64,000 nucleotides of DNA from Sinomicrobium oceani (GCF_900119185.1 NZ_FPJE01000019.1:1-64000), one strand, 5' to 3'. Counted from the stretch's first letter, positions 10,383 to 19,646 are shown. Notes: generated from the sequence alone by a model not told the origin. Made by a program: numbers and translations.

Positions 10383-11116
10383 GCACAAAAAATCATAAAC
10401 AAATGTTAAACACTTCCAAATATAGCTATCATTACGCGAATACACAAGAAAAAAAATCTCCTAATGCGATTTTAGTACTGGAAAGGTTAAAAAAACACTT
10501 ACAAATCAGGACAAATATCGATCTTGCGAATATCCTGAATGTAAAACCCAATACTATATCCACATGGAAAAAGCGGAACAGCATGGATTACGAACTCATC
10601 GTGTCTGTTTGCGAAAAACACGGTATCGATCTCAACGAGGTGTTTTATGACGACAGTACGGTGGTAGAAGTGGAGAAGAACAATTACAATCAGAATATCA
10701 GTGTCGTCACAAGAGAGTTTCAGTACCAGTATGTTAACCATCTTGGGGAAGACACTTTTATGAGCCAGATCCCCAAATATAATTTTCCGTTTATCAGCGG
10801 AGAAAACATGAGAGCCTTTCAGGTCACCGGAAATATGATGCACCCCACACTGGAAGACAATTCTATAGTAATAGCCAGAAAATTAGACGAATACAAGAGT
10901 ATTTCGGACAATAAAAATTACGTCATCGTAAGTAAAATCCGGGGAATATTCATCAACAGGGTTCAAACGCTGTTCGATTCTCCCGACGAACTATTACTTA
11001 TTAACGATAACAAAATGATACCTCAGGAAATCAAGATCCACGTCAATGAAATCGCAGAAACCTGGGAGGTAAAAGCTAAACTGAGTTATTCCTTTATCGA
11101 GGAACCTGTTATTTAA
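10379..11116 (+). CDS. CI/LexA-like transcriptional regulator with HTH and degenerate S24 domain
   Basis: This is a 245-residue protein. Residues ~28-80 form a phage CI-repressor-type helix-turn-helix (NAILVLERLKKHL, then a DLANILNVKPNTISTWKKR recognition helix). Residues ~130-235 resemble the peptidase S24/LexA dimerisation fold. In LexA the catalytic serine lies in a G-x-S-M-x-P type motif; here the segment reads VTGNMMHPTLED, with Met at that place. The lysine expected in a V-K-R-L-like strand is Asn in FINRVQ. The fold is therefore recognisable but self-cleavage looks impossible. Two start codons are possible (10379 or 10403); the first is used because the HTH lies well downstream of both. 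The gene is divergent from the adhesin gene and could regulate it (inference). A strong terminator follows. Confidence 0.8.
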   Translation: MSTKNHKQMLNTSKYSYHYANTQEKKSPNAILVLERLKKHLQIRTNIDLANILNVKPNTISTWKKRNSMDYELIVSVCEKHGIDLNEVFYDDSTVVEVEKNNYNQNISVVTREFQYQYVNHLGEDTFMSQIPKYNFPFISGENMRAFQVTGNMMHPTLEDNSIVIARKLDEYKSISDNKNYVIVSKIRGIFINRVQTLFDSPDELLLINDNKMIPQEIKIHVNEIAETWEVKAKLSYSFIEEPVI

Positions 11117-11134
11117 CCCCATACAAGAATAAAG

Positions 11135-11183
11135 AAAGACCTGTAAGCAGTCGTATAATCGACAAGCCTTACAGGTCTTTTTT
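11135..11183 (+). terminator. Rho-independent terminator after the CI/LexA-like gene
   Basis: A 13-bp perfect stem (11135-11147 with 11168-11180, core GACCTGTAAG/CTTACAGGTC) has a 20-base loop and a T-tract running through 11183. The loop contains a small secondary stem GTCG/CGAC. It lies 18 bases after the stop codon. Confidence 0.85.
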
Positions 11184-11608
11184 AAGAAAGGGCATATTGC
11201 GACTTGTTAAGGCTCACTCCTCACCACAGTCATTCTCACCATTATCACCAAAATAGATTTCAACAATAGTCACTGGATTATGTATCAAAATAAACTATTA
11301 TGATTAAAAAAACGAGCCTCACAAATGACCTTTAAAGCTATTTTTTACAACAGCGACCCCTACACTTAACTCCTGCCCTAAAACTTTCTTAAAACGGAAC
11401 TATTGCGTTTTTTTTGAAAAATCATTCATATTAAAATATTCTCTTTCCGAAAAATAAATAACACGCGTCCTCGCCCTCATATTCGCAATATATGATTCTT
11501 ATCGCTCTTCTTCCTACGGGGGTATAATCATAGAGGAGCTGACTACTTTTCGGTTTTCTCTTTTCCCCTCGTATATTTTTTTGCTAAATTTACACTAAAA
11601 GCGATACT
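11184..11608. other. Intergenic region upstream of cdaA, no gene seen
   Basis: This 425-base AT-rich region contains no credible ORF or RNA fold that I can recognise. A TAAATTTA sequence at 11585-11592 resembles the Bacteroidota -7 box (TAnnTTTG) with one mismatch and lies 17 bases before the cdaA start. No TTG is placed suitably upstream of it. Confidence 0.4.
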
Positions 11609-12394
11609 TTGAAAATATTCGATTTTCTCGACTTTAAAATCATAGACGTCATAGACATTGTCCTGGTCGCCTTTCTCTTATACTATATATACAAATTAGT
11701 TAAAGGTACGGTTGCCGTCAATATATTTATAGGTTTCGGGATTATATACCTGATATGGAGAATTACCAAGGAACTGCAAATGCACATGATGAGCAGTATT
11801 TTCGGCAGCTTTATGAGTGTCGGTTTCTTTGCGCTCATTGTCCTGTTTCAACAGGAAATACGTAAATTTCTGCTTACCATTGGCTCTACAAACCTTGCAA
11901 ACCGGAAAAACCTGAAGAAATATTTCAAATTTTTCCGTGACGACACTTTTGACGTAAAAACCAATGTAGAAGCACTTGTCGCAGCATGCGAAAAACTGGG
12001 GAGTACCCGTACCGGAGGATTACTGGTTATTCAACGTAACACCCCGCTTGATTTTGTCAAAAACACCGGCGACAGTATGTATATCAAAATAACCATTCCC
12101 ATTATAGAGAGTATTTTCTACAAAAACAGCCCCTTACACGACGGCGCAGTGATCATAGAGGGTAACTATATCGTGGCCACCCGCGTCGTGCTCCCTGTCT
12201 CTAATGAAAGAAGTATTCCGCTTCGTTTCGGACTCCGGCACCGTGCAGCTATAGGTATCACAGACAAAACTGACGCTATCGTTCTGGTAGTCAGTGAAGA
12301 AACCGGACAGATATCCTATATTAAAGACGGGCAGTTTACCCTGTATAACAACAACGAAGAACTCATCAGCCTTATCAAAGAAGACCTTAGCTAA
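11609..12394 (+). CDS. cdaA: Diadenylate cyclase CdaA (c-di-AMP synthase)
   Basis: Membrane-bound enzyme that condenses two ATP to cyclic di-AMP, a messenger for potassium and osmotic homeostasis and envelope stress. The 261-residue protein has three membrane segments (about 14-31, 35-50 and 63-80). A DAC (DisA_N) domain follows at ~110-240, with the catalytic DGA at 178-180 (LHDGAVII) and RHR at 210-212 (GLRHRAAIG). The start is TTG: an in-frame stop lies at 11585-11587, and the first in-frame ATG falls inside the membrane region. No cdaR or glmM neighbour is present, unlike the Firmicutes cluster. truA follows after 83 bases. Confidence 0.92.
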   Translation: MKIFDFLDFKIIDVIDIVLVAFLLYYIYKLVKGTVAVNIFIGFGIIYLIWRITKELQMHMMSSIFGSFMSVGFFALIVLFQQEIRKFLLTIGSTNLANRKNLKKYFKFFRDDTFDVKTNVEALVAACEKLGSTRTGGLLVIQRNTPLDFVKNTGDSMYIKITIPIIESIFYKNSPLHDGAVIIEGNYIVATRVVLPVSNERSIPLRFGLRHRAAIGITDKTDAIVLVVSEETGQISYIKDGQFTLYNNNEELISLIKEDLS

Positions 12395-12456
12395 GGCCGG
12401 GCTACGCACCTTCCCTTGTATATAGCTATTCGTGAAATTCTAAAGAAATAAGTTCT

Positions 12457-12464
12457 TATCTTTG
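12457..12464 (+). promoter_or_regulatory. Putative -7 box of truA (TATCTTTG)
   Basis: The sequence matches TAnnTTTG exactly and ends 13 bases before the truA ATG. I see no TTG at the usual 17-23 base distance upstream, so the promoter is incomplete or weak. Confidence 0.4.
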
Positions 12465-12477
12465 TAACTTCATAAAA

Positions 12478-13230
12478 ATGCTCCCCTTGCGATATTTTAT
12501 AGAGTTATCATACCACGGAAAGCGTTATCACGGCTGGCAACGACAACCCAATGCAATCACAGTTCAGGAAAGTCTGGAGAGAGCATTCTCCATGGTATTA
12601 CGCACTCCGATACATATTACAGGTGCAGGAAGAACAGATACGGGGGTGCATGCAAAACAGATGTATGCCCATTTCGACAGCGACAGTACCATAGACCGCG
12701 AGAACCTGATCTACAGGCTTAATGCCTTCTTACCGGAAGATATCGCTGTGTACAGGATTATTCCTGTTGCCGAAGATGCCCACGCCCGTTTCGATGCAAC
12801 ATCCAGAACCTATGAGTACTGGATAAACCCGGTAAAGAATCCGTTTCTCGAAGGATTGTCCTATTATAACAGGAATCCTCTGAATGTAGAAAAAATGAAT
12901 GAAGTGGCGCAATTATTACTTGGCTATCAGGACTTTCAATGCTTTTCCAAATCCAAAACCGATGTCAAAACTTATTTTTGTGACATCAAAAATGCGGTTT
13001 GGGAGCGCTGCGGGGACAAACTTGTCTTTACCATTACGGCAGATCGTTTTCTGAGAAATATGGTACGTGCCATTGTAGGCACACTACTGGACGCAGGACA
13101 GGAAAAAAGCTCTGAAGAAAACGTTAAAAATATCCTGAAAAGTAAAAATAGAAGCAAAGCCGGGGTGTCAGTCCCCGCACATGGATTATATTTAACCCGG
13201 ATTGAATATCCTTATATAAAGGAAGAATAA
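12478..13230 (+). CDS. truA: tRNA pseudouridine(38-40) synthase TruA
   Basis: Converts uridines 38, 39 and 40 in the anticodon arm of tRNAs to pseudouridine. The 250-residue protein has the family's usual length. The N-terminus has the typical YFIELSYHGKRYHGWQRQPN strand, and the catalytic aspartate is D54 in GAGRTDTGVHA. The C-terminal half carries FLRNMVRAIVGTLLDAG, a conserved RNA-binding stretch. The ATG at 12478 is the only start that keeps the first beta strand. The ABC transporter gene starts 87 bases after its stop. Confidence 0.95.
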   Translation: MLPLRYFIELSYHGKRYHGWQRQPNAITVQESLERAFSMVLRTPIHITGAGRTDTGVHAKQMYAHFDSDSTIDRENLIYRLNAFLPEDIAVYRIIPVAEDAHARFDATSRTYEYWINPVKNPFLEGLSYYNRNPLNVEKMNEVAQLLLGYQDFQCFSKSKTDVKTYFCDIKNAVWERCGDKLVFTITADRFLRNMVRAIVGTLLDAGQEKSSEENVKNILKSKNRSKAGVSVPAHGLYLTRIEYPYIKEE

Positions 13231-13317
13231 TCCGGACGTAATTCTTACGTCTTTCTTCCCGGTTACGGTGCCGAACAACCCCGGAACCCCGGAAGTAGAA
13301 ACAACAGGCAAAAAACT

Positions 13318-15087
13318 ATGAGCAACACTAAAGGATCCGCTTTCGACCTGAGTCTTTTTAAACGACTCATGAAACACGCCCATCGGTACAAGACCACTTT
13401 CTATGGTGTCGCACTCGCTGCCATTCTGGTATCCCTGTTTGCAGTGGCCAGGCCCTATATGCTCAAAATCACGGTAGACGACTATATCACTCATAAGGAT
13501 TATAACGGCCTGCTCTTTTTTGTCGTACTCATGCTGGTGGTTCTTATCTGTGGGGTTATCAGTCAGCTGGCCTTTATCTATTACGCCAACTGGCTCGGGC
13601 AGTCTATCATAAAAGATATCAGGATACAACTATTCCGGCACATGCTTCAGTTCAAAATGAAGTATTACGACAATTCGTCGATCGGAATACTGGTTACCCG
13701 AGCCGTAAGCGATATGCAGCGTATCGGAGAAATTTTCAGTCAGGGGCTTTTTATGATTGTCAGCGATCTGCTTCAAATGGTTGTCGTGGCGACTGTTATG
13801 CTTATAACAAGCTGGAAACTTTCTCTGATTGTATTTTCCGTACTTCCGGTTATTCTTTATGCCACCCGGCTTTTCCAGAAAGCCATGAAAATTGCCTTTA
13901 CCGATGTACGGGCACAGGTAGCCAACCTGAACTCCTTTGTACAGGAACGTATATCCGGAATGAAAATCGTACAGCTTTACACCCGTGAAGAAACAGAGTA
14001 TGAGAAATTCACCGAAATCAATCAAAAACACAAAAAAGCCTGGCTGAAGACGGTTTGGTACAACTCCATATTTTTCCCCATAGCAGAACTGGCATCATCC
14101 GTAACCATAGGTCTTGTGGTCTGGTACGGAGGATTGAGAACCATTGCAGGAGACGAAATCGAACTCGGGAGCATCTTTATGTTTATAGAAATGTCACAAA
14201 TGCTCTTTCGCCCGCTACGCCAGATCGCAGATAAATTCAATACGCTGCAAATGGGAATGGTCGCCGCACATCGGGTGTACGGCATACTCGATACCGAGAG
14301 TTCCATAGAAGACAAAGGCACTGTTGCTGCCGAAGACCTGCAGGGAAATATCAGCTTCCGCGACGTAAGCTTCGGTTATCTCGCCGGCGAAGAAGTACTT
14401 CACGACATATCGTTTGACGTAAAATCCGGTCAGACCATAGCCATCGTAGGAGCTACAGGAGCAGGCAAATCGACAATTGTCAACCTTTTGAACCGGTTTT
14501 ACGAAATCAATTCGGGAGATATCCTTATCGACGGTACCAGTATAAAAGAGTACACACTGAGCTCTCTTCGCAGTCGTATAGCCGTTGTTCTCCAGGACGT
14601 ATTTCTCTTTGCCGACACCATCTATCACAACATCACCCTGAAAAATCCGGAGATTACGGAAGCACAGGTCCATGAAGCAGCTAAAGCTATCGGGATACAC
14701 GACTTTATCATGAGTCTTCCGGGTGGATATCAATACAATGTTAAGGAAAGGGGAACCATGCTTTCCAGCGGACAAAGACAACTCATTGCTTTTCTGCGTG
14801 CGTATGTAAGTAACCCGGACATTCTTGTTCTCGACGAAGCAACTTCTTCCGTAGATTCCCATTCGGAAAAACTTATCCAGAACGCTACGGAAAAAATAAC
14901 CGAAGGACGCACCTCTATAGTGATAGCACACCGCCTGGCTACGATCAAGAAAGCAGACAAAATACTGGTTATGGATTCGGGTGAAGTGGTAGAATCCGGG
15001 ACACACCGGGAACTCCTCAAAAAAGACGGGGGATATTACAAAAACCTTTATGAAGTACAATTCATGGCGGAAGAAGAAACCTTGTAA
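13318..15087 (+). CDS. ABC exporter, fused permease and ATPase (MsbA/multidrug type)
   Basis: Half-transporter of 589 residues expected to work as a homodimer in the inner membrane. Residues ~25-310 hold the six-helix ABC exporter domain (first helices at ~29-48 and ~64-90). Residues ~345-580 hold the ATPase: Walker A GATGAGKST from 378, signature LSSGQ at 482-486, Walker B ILVLDE at 502-507 and switch histidine 538 (AHRLATI). The family exports lipids, lipid A precursors or drugs; the substrate cannot be read from the sequence. It lies between truA and a phosphoesterase gene, a housekeeping context rather than a resistance island. Confidence 0.9.
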   Translation: MSNTKGSAFDLSLFKRLMKHAHRYKTTFYGVALAAILVSLFAVARPYMLKITVDDYITHKDYNGLLFFVVLMLVVLICGVISQLAFIYYANWLGQSIIKDIRIQLFRHMLQFKMKYYDNSSIGILVTRAVSDMQRIGEIFSQGLFMIVSDLLQMVVVATVMLITSWKLSLIVFSVLPVILYATRLFQKAMKIAFTDVRAQVANLNSFVQERISGMKIVQLYTREETEYEKFTEINQKHKKAWLKTVWYNSIFFPIAELASSVTIGLVVWYGGLRTIAGDEIELGSIFMFIEMSQMLFRPLRQIADKFNTLQMGMVAAHRVYGILDTESSIEDKGTVAAEDLQGNISFRDVSFGYLAGEEVLHDISFDVKSGQTIAIVGATGAGKSTIVNLLNRFYEINSGDILIDGTSIKEYTLSSLRSRIAVVLQDVFLFADTIYHNITLKNPEITEAQVHEAAKAIGIHDFIMSLPGGYQYNVKERGTMLSSGQRQLIAFLRAYVSNPDILVLDEATSSVDSHSEKLIQNATEKITEGRTSIVIAHRLATIKKADKILVMDSGEVVESGTHRELLKKDGGYYKNLYEVQFMAEEETL

Positions 15088-15216
15088 AAGCACCAGGCAC
15101 CTATACAGGTATCGCGATTTAAAATATTACCATAAAATTTTTACACAGGCCTTCGGGGTAATTAAAATCATATCCCTTTATAAAAACGCCTCCGGGCCAT
15201 TGACAATAACGGAAAT

Positions 15217-15711
15217 ATGACCAGAATACTCCTGCTGTCCGACACGCACAGCCATATAGACAACACCATCATAAAGTATGCCCGCCAGGCCGATGAGATC
15301 TGGCATGCGGGAGATATAGGCAATCTGAAAGTGACTGATACTTTAAAAGAGATTGCCCCGCTGCGTGCGGTTTACGGAAATATAGATGATGCCGAAGCCC
15401 GAAAAGAGTTTCTGGAAAACAACCGTTTTTACTGCGAAGATGTCGAAGTATGGATAACCCATATTGGCGGTTACCCAGGCAGATATGACCGTAATATACG
15501 GGAGATCATACAGAAAAACCCGCCCAGGCTCTTTATTTGCGGACACTCACACATTCTCAAAGTTATGTATGATAAAAAATTACAACTCCTGCACATGAAT
15601 CCGGGAGCTGCAGGAAAATACGGGTTTCACCAGGTGAGGACCATGCTCCGTTTCCAGATCGAAAAAGACCAGATCAAGGAACTGGAAATCATAGAACTGG
15701 GCAAAAAATAA
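15217..15711 (+). CDS. Metallophosphoesterase, YfcE/MJ0936 family
   Basis: A 164-residue calcineurin-like phosphoesterase, normal for this small family. Metal-binding motifs appear in order: LLSDTHSH (residues 5-12), WHAGDIGN (~30-37), VYGNIDD (~52-58), ITHIGG and FICGHSHI. The C-terminus has the family's NPGAAGKYGFH segment. Members hydrolyse phosphodiesters in vitro and the physiological substrate is often unknown. Proximity to cdaA raises the thought of cyclic-dinucleotide turnover, but known c-di-AMP phosphodiesterases belong to other families, so this is not claimed. Confidence 0.88.
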   Translation: MTRILLLSDTHSHIDNTIIKYARQADEIWHAGDIGNLKVTDTLKEIAPLRAVYGNIDDAEARKEFLENNRFYCEDVEVWITHIGGYPGRYDRNIREIIQKNPPRLFICGHSHILKVMYDKKLQLLHMNPGAAGKYGFHQVRTMLRFQIEKDQIKELEIIELGKK

Positions 15712-15763
15712 GCAAAAAAAACTTTGGAATTCCGGGATTCCCTCAAATGAATCCGGTCCACAA

Positions 15764-15796
15764 AAAAACCCGCCTGGCATATACCGGCGGGTTTTT
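15764..15796. terminator. Bidirectional terminator between phosphoesterase and DUF4293 genes
   Basis: An 11-bp stem (15764-15774 with 15786-15796; AAAAACCCGCC / GGCGGGTTTTT) has an 11-base loop. The A/T flanks give a T-tract on both strands. It separates two convergent genes. Confidence 0.8.
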
Positions 15797-15825
15797 AACG
15801 CACTAATACTACTAAGATTTCAGGT

Positions 15826-16236
15826 TTATCGCAACCGATCTACCGATTTTACGAGATCTTCATCCTTTTTAATAGCCTTATTGGCCAACACTAAAAAAAC
15901 GATAGAAACCACAGGAATAAACATCCCAATACCCTTCTCTGAAATGTTACTTTCTCCGGATAAGTTTAGCGACCGATAGGCAAATACTCCTAGTAAAATT
16001 AAGTTTAATATCATGTTCAATCTGTTGATCACAAATTGATTTTGCCTGTTTCTGAACGTCAGCACCGACACAAATGCCAGTAATGCTATGATGATGAAAG
16101 CGCCCTGTATCCACAATTCTCCTGTCGCATACAAAGGGCTACCTGTTTCATCTTTCCACAAAGATACGACAAAAGGCAGAGCTGCATTCACCAAAAACAC
16201 AATTAATAAATATATACTCTGAACTCTCTGTAACAT
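15826..16236 (-). CDS. DUF4293 family integral membrane protein
   Basis: A 136-residue protein with four hydrophobic segments starting at MLQRVQSIYLL. The N-terminal LQRxQSIYLL signature and the size fit DUF4293, a Bacteroidota family of unknown function that is often found next to rho. The start at 16236 is chosen because the 35 upstream in-frame codons read as low-complexity, non-conserved sequence overlapping the rho leader. It is transcribed divergently from rho, with 218 bases between the two start codons. Confidence 0.8.
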   Translation of the reverse strand: MLQRVQSIYLLIVFLVNAALPFVVSLWKDETGSPLYATGELWIQGAFIIIALLAFVSVLTFRNRQNQFVINRLNMILNLILLGVFAYRSLNLSGESNISEKGIGMFIPVVSIVFLVLANKAIKKDEDLVKSVDRLR

Positions 16237-16300
16237 CTGCTGTTTGAAATATGGGCAAAAATAAGAGTTCTTTTTAAAAAATACATTCGGTTTATAAAAA

Positions 16301-16308
16301 TAAATTTG
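16301..16308 (+). promoter_or_regulatory. Putative -7 box of rho (TAAATTTG)
   Basis: This is an exact TAnnTTTG match 146 bases before the rho ATG, implying a long untranslated leader. No matching TTG is seen upstream. Rho leaders in other bacteria are often autoregulated; that is only suggestive here. Confidence 0.35.
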
Positions 16309-16454
16309 TAATATTGCGGTATCCATTCGTAACCGACTCAAAACAAGGTTCGTTTGACTTCGATTTTTTTCACTTTGATGCTCATCCCAAGATATTCAAA
16401 TTCGGACTTAACAAGAGCACTTCAAAAGAATTAATTAACTTATTTAACACTTCA

Positions 16455-18128
16455 ATGTTTGACATTTCAGATTTAAAAGAAAAGAAATTAACTGAATTAC
16501 AGGAAATTGCCAAGGGTTTGAGCATTCCTAAGTTCAGGACACTCAAGAAGATGGACCTGATCTATCAGATTTTGGATGTACAGGCTGCAAATCCCAAGAC
16601 TGTTACAGAGCAAAAAACCTCCCCTTCTTCCAATACCGGAGAAACTCCAGCCCCAAAAGAAAGAAAAACACGTAGAGCACGAATAAAAAAAACTCCTGCA
16701 GAACAACCGCCCAAGGCCAAAGTAAACCAGGAAAAGAGCGACGTTAAAGAAAAAACAACCGCCGAACCCGCTCCCCAAAAGGCAAGCACCCCACCCCCTG
16801 CCGCAAAAAAACAACGCGAAGAGAAACAGGAAGAGCCCGAAAACACTACTCCACAGCACCAGGCCAAGGACAAGAAAAAAGAATATAACACTCCCAAAGG
16901 TCAACAGCACCAGAAAAAAGGGAACAACGGTAACAACAATAACCACTCCTCGTATAACAAGGAAAATTTCGACAAGGAGAAAAAGAACAGGTATAAAGAT
17001 CCTGATTTCGAATTTGACGGCATCGTAGAAAGCGAAGGTGTTCTCGACATCATGCAGGATGGTTATGGCTTTTTACGTTCTTCGGACTACAATTACCTGT
17101 CATCTCCCGATGATATTTACGTTTCCCAATCCCAGATACGACTGTTCGGACTGAAAACCGGAGATACCGTATTGGGAACTATACGCCCTCCGAAGGAAGG
17201 AGAGAAATACTTTCCGCTTATACGGGTCACAAAGATAAACGGACTCGCACCACAGGTGGTAAGGGATCGGGTATCTTTTGAGCATCTCACTCCGTTATTC
17301 CCGAACGAAAAATTCAAACTTGCCGAAAAACAAAGCACGGTATCCACACGGATCGTCGACCTTTTCTCCCCTATCGGGAAAGGACAAAGGGGAATGATCG
17401 TTTCCCAGCCGAAAACCGGTAAAACCATGCTCTTAAAAGATATCGCAAACGCTATCGCCGCCAATCACCCCGAAGTATATCTCCTGGTACTGCTCATCGA
17501 TGAGCGTCCGGAAGAAGTTACCGATATGCAGCGTAGTGTACACGGCGAAGTCGTCGCTTCTACATTTGATGAACCGGCCGACCGTCACGTAAAAGTTGCC
17601 AACATCGTTCTCGAAAAAGCCAAAAGGCTTGTGGAATGCGGACATGATGTTGTTATCCTTCTCGACTCCATTACACGTCTTGCAAGAGCATACAACACCG
17701 TACAACCTGCCAGCGGTAAGGTACTCAGCGGAGGTGTAGATGCCAATGCGTTACACAAACCCAAAAGGTTCTTCGGAGCTGCAAGGAATATCGAAGGTGG
17801 TGGTTCCCTTTCCATTATTGCAACGGCGCTGACCGAAACAGGCTCTAAAATGGACGAAGTGATCTTTGAAGAATTTAAAGGTACGGGTAATATGGAACTT
17901 CAACTGGACAGACGTATAGCCAACAGGAGAATATTCCCTGCTATCGATCTTATCTCCTCCAGTACCAGAAGGGATGACCTTCTTCTGGATGAAAATACCA
18001 TACAACGTATGTGGATCATGCGAAAATATCTTGCAGATATGAACCCGGTAGAAGCCATGGAATTTATGGATAGCCGTATTAAGCGAACTACAAATAACGA
18101 AGAGTTCCTGTTAACCATGAATCAATAA
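16455..18128 (+). CDS. rho: Transcription termination factor Rho with Bacteroidota insert
   Basis: Hexameric RNA helicase that ends transcription at unstructured C-rich RNA. The 557-residue protein is well above the ~420 of E. coli Rho. Residues 1-40 form the Rho_N/SAP-like domain ([22 protein letters not shown]). Residues ~45-185 are a disordered K/E/P/Q/N-rich insert. The primary RNA-binding domain follows ([32 protein letters not shown]). The motor has Walker A PKTGKT near 318, [13 protein letters not shown], Walker [16 protein letters not shown] and the Q-loop [13 protein letters not shown]. The ATG at 16455 is preferred over upstream codons whose translation is not Rho-like. Confidence 0.95.
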   Translation: MFDISDLKEKKLTELQEIAKGLSIPKFRTLKKMDLIYQILDVQAANPKTVTEQKTSPSSNTGETPAPKERKTRRARIKKTPAEQPPKAKVNQEKSDVKEKTTAEPAPQKASTPPPAAKKQREEKQEEPENTTPQHQAKDKKKEYNTPKGQQHQKKGNNGNNNNHSSYNKENFDKEKKNRYKDPDFEFDGIVESEGVLDIMQDGYGFLRSSDYNYLSSPDDIYVSQSQIRLFGLKTGDTVLGTIRPPKEGEKYFPLIRVTKINGLAPQVVRDRVSFEHLTPLFPNEKFKLAEKQSTVSTRIVDLFSPIGKGQRGMIVSQPKTGKTMLLKDIANAIAANHPEVYLLVLLIDERPEEVTDMQRSVHGEVVASTFDEPADRHVKVANIVLEKAKRLVECGHDVVILLDSITRLARAYNTVQPASGKVLSGGVDANALHKPKRFFGAARNIEGGGSLSIIATALTETGSKMDEVIFEEFKGTGNMELQLDRRIANRRIFPAIDLISSSTRRDDLLLDENTIQRMWIMRKYLADMNPVEAMEFMDSRIKRTTNNEEFLLTMNQ

Positions 18129-18151
18129 CAGGAGTTACTTCATCCATACCG

Positions 18152-18201
18152 AAAATCCCAAAGGTTAAATATCCGATATTGATCTTTGGGATTTTATTTT
18201 T
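18152..18201 (+). terminator. Rho-independent terminator after rho
   Basis: A 12-bp stem (18152-18163 with 18184-18195; AAAATCCCAAAG / CTTTGGGATTTT) is followed by a T-rich tail to about 18201. The loop contains a second small palindrome around AATATCCGATATT. Confidence 0.8.
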
Positions 18202-18235
18202 AAGATATCTTAGCGGCCGTTAAAAAACCATACCG

Positions 18236-18802
18236 ATGATACAGTACGACATCACCCGGTCCGAAGCGGATCTTCGGGGAATTCTCGAGCTCCAACAGAA
18301 AAATTTTGCAGACACAGTCTCTCCGGAAGAAGCAGTCAGTCAGGGCTATGTAACAGTTCGTCACGAACTGAGCCTTTTGCAGCGTATGCACTCCGAAGCA
18401 CCGGCTATCATAGCAAAGGACAAAGACCACATAGCAGGATACTGCCTGGCTATGCCCAAGAGTTTTAAAAATGACATCCCCGTACTCGTCCCTATGTTCG
18501 ATATTATCGACGACCTGTCTTTCAACGATGAGCCCCTGAGGGATATCGACTATATTGTTTCCGGACAGGTATGTGTAGATAAGGCTTATCGCGGACAAGG
18601 TATTTTTGACGGTCTCTATCATCAGTACCGCGAATACTACAAAGACTCGCACCCCTGCATTATTACCGAAATACTGTCCGCCAACCGGAGATCGATAAGC
18701 GCCCATCAACGTGTAGGATTCGGCATACTGCACCGCTATTCAGACCCTGATGACAGACAGTGGGACATCGTACTCTGGGACTGGAATACCCCGGCTCCCT
18801 AA
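18236..18802 (+). CDS. GNAT family N-acetyltransferase
   Basis: A 188-residue acetyl-CoA-dependent acetyltransferase. The acetyl-CoA-binding motif A is VSGQVCVDKAYRGQGIFDGLY (about residues 119-139), with the Q/R-x-x-G-x-G-like RGQGIF core. This is followed by the TEILSANRRSISAHQRVGF beta4-alpha4 region typical of the fold. The substrate is not predictable. It stands alone between the rho terminator and a two-component operon. Confidence 0.85.
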   Translation: MIQYDITRSEADLRGILELQQKNFADTVSPEEAVSQGYVTVRHELSLLQRMHSEAPAIIAKDKDHIAGYCLAMPKSFKNDIPVLVPMFDIIDDLSFNDEPLRDIDYIVSGQVCVDKAYRGQGIFDGLYHQYREYYKDSHPCIITEILSANRRSISAHQRVGFGILHRYSDPDDRQWDIVLWDWNTPAP

Positions 18803-18926
18803 CGGATATCCTGTTTTTATTTTGGCCGGAATACTTTATTTTTATGCCGGAGAGTCCCTGCTATCCGACACCTCAAAAATATCGCGCAATATTTTGCGTA
18901 TATTGTAGCTGTAACACACCAAAAAC

Positions 18927-19646
18927 ATGAAGTCGCTTTCCAAGAAAATACTGCTGGTAGAAGACGACAGTAAAGTCTGTTCTTTTATCAACCGCGGCCT
19001 TACCGAAGAAGGCTTCGAAATGACGGTTGCCATGACCGGGAAACAAGGTATGGAATGGGCTTCATCCACGATCTTCGATCTGCTGATTCTGGATATCATG
19101 CTTCCCGATATCAACGGGCTGGATATCTGTAAGGCCGTAAGACAGAACAACCAGCATATTCCTATACTTTTCCTCACTGCATTGGGCAGCGCGGAAAACA
19201 TTGCCCTCGGACTGGACAGCGGGGCTGATGACTACCTGGTAAAGCCATTTAAATTCATAGAGCTCGTAGCCCGTATTAAAAGCCTTCTCCGGCGTTCCGA
19301 AAACTTCGAGAACAGGTTTGTAAAGGAAGAAGCCATATATCGTTTTTCCGATCTGCAGGTCAACGATACGACCAAGACCGTAAGCAGGAACAACGAAGAG
19401 ATCAGCCTGACCTCAACCGAATACAGGCTGCTATTGATGTTCCTGAAAAACCCTTACCGCGTGCTCTCCAGAACAGACATCCTGGAACATGTGTGGGGTG
19501 TCAACTTTGATATAGGCACCAATGTGGTTGATGTTTACGTCAATTACCTCCGAAAGAAACTCGAAAGAAACCAAAATCCCCGTGTCATACACACCGTTAT
19601 AGGCATGGGTTATGTACTAAAGGAAAGCGATGAACACACGAAATAA
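18927..19646 (+). CDS. OmpR/PhoB-type response regulator
   Basis: A 239-residue DNA-binding regulator. The receiver domain (residues 7-120) has the acidic pair at 14-15, phospho-acceptor D56 (LILDIMLPD), the switch threonine in FLTA and K106 in DYLVKPF. The winged-helix Trans_reg_C domain spans ~140-235 (LTSTEYRLLLMFLKNP, VDVYVNYLRKKL, IHTVIGMGYVL). Its stop overlaps the kinase start by 17 bases, so the two are translationally coupled. A likely target is the promoter at 21040-21097 just downstream of the kinase gene, where hexamers repeat every 11 bp as expected for this family. Confidence 0.93.
   Translation: MKSLSKKILLVEDDSKVCSFINRGLTEEGFEMTVAMTGKQGMEWASSTIFDLLILDIMLPDINGLDICKAVRQNNQHIPILFLTALGSAENIALGLDSGADDYLVKPFKFIELVARIKSLLRRSENFENRFVKEEAIYRFSDLQVNDTTKTVSRNNEEISLTSTEYRLLLMFLKNPYRVLSRTDILEHVWGVNFDIGTNVVDVYVNYLRKKLERNQNPRVIHTVIGMGYVLKESDEHTK

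Noticed and set aside
14215-15093. 292-codon minus-strand ORF within the ABC exporter gene
   Set aside because: It is antisense to the conserved ATPase domain and has no recognisable features.
15217-15711. Phosphoesterase considered as a c-di-AMP hydrolase because of the nearby cdaA
   Set aside because: Its motifs belong to the YfcE/MJ0936 family, whereas known c-di-AMP hydrolases use DHH/DHHA1 or HD domains. Proximity alone is not enough.
16314-16454. N-terminal extension of Rho from a TTG codon
   Set aside because: The 47 extra residues are Phe/Asp-rich and unlike Rho. The Rho_N domain begins at the ATG at 16455.
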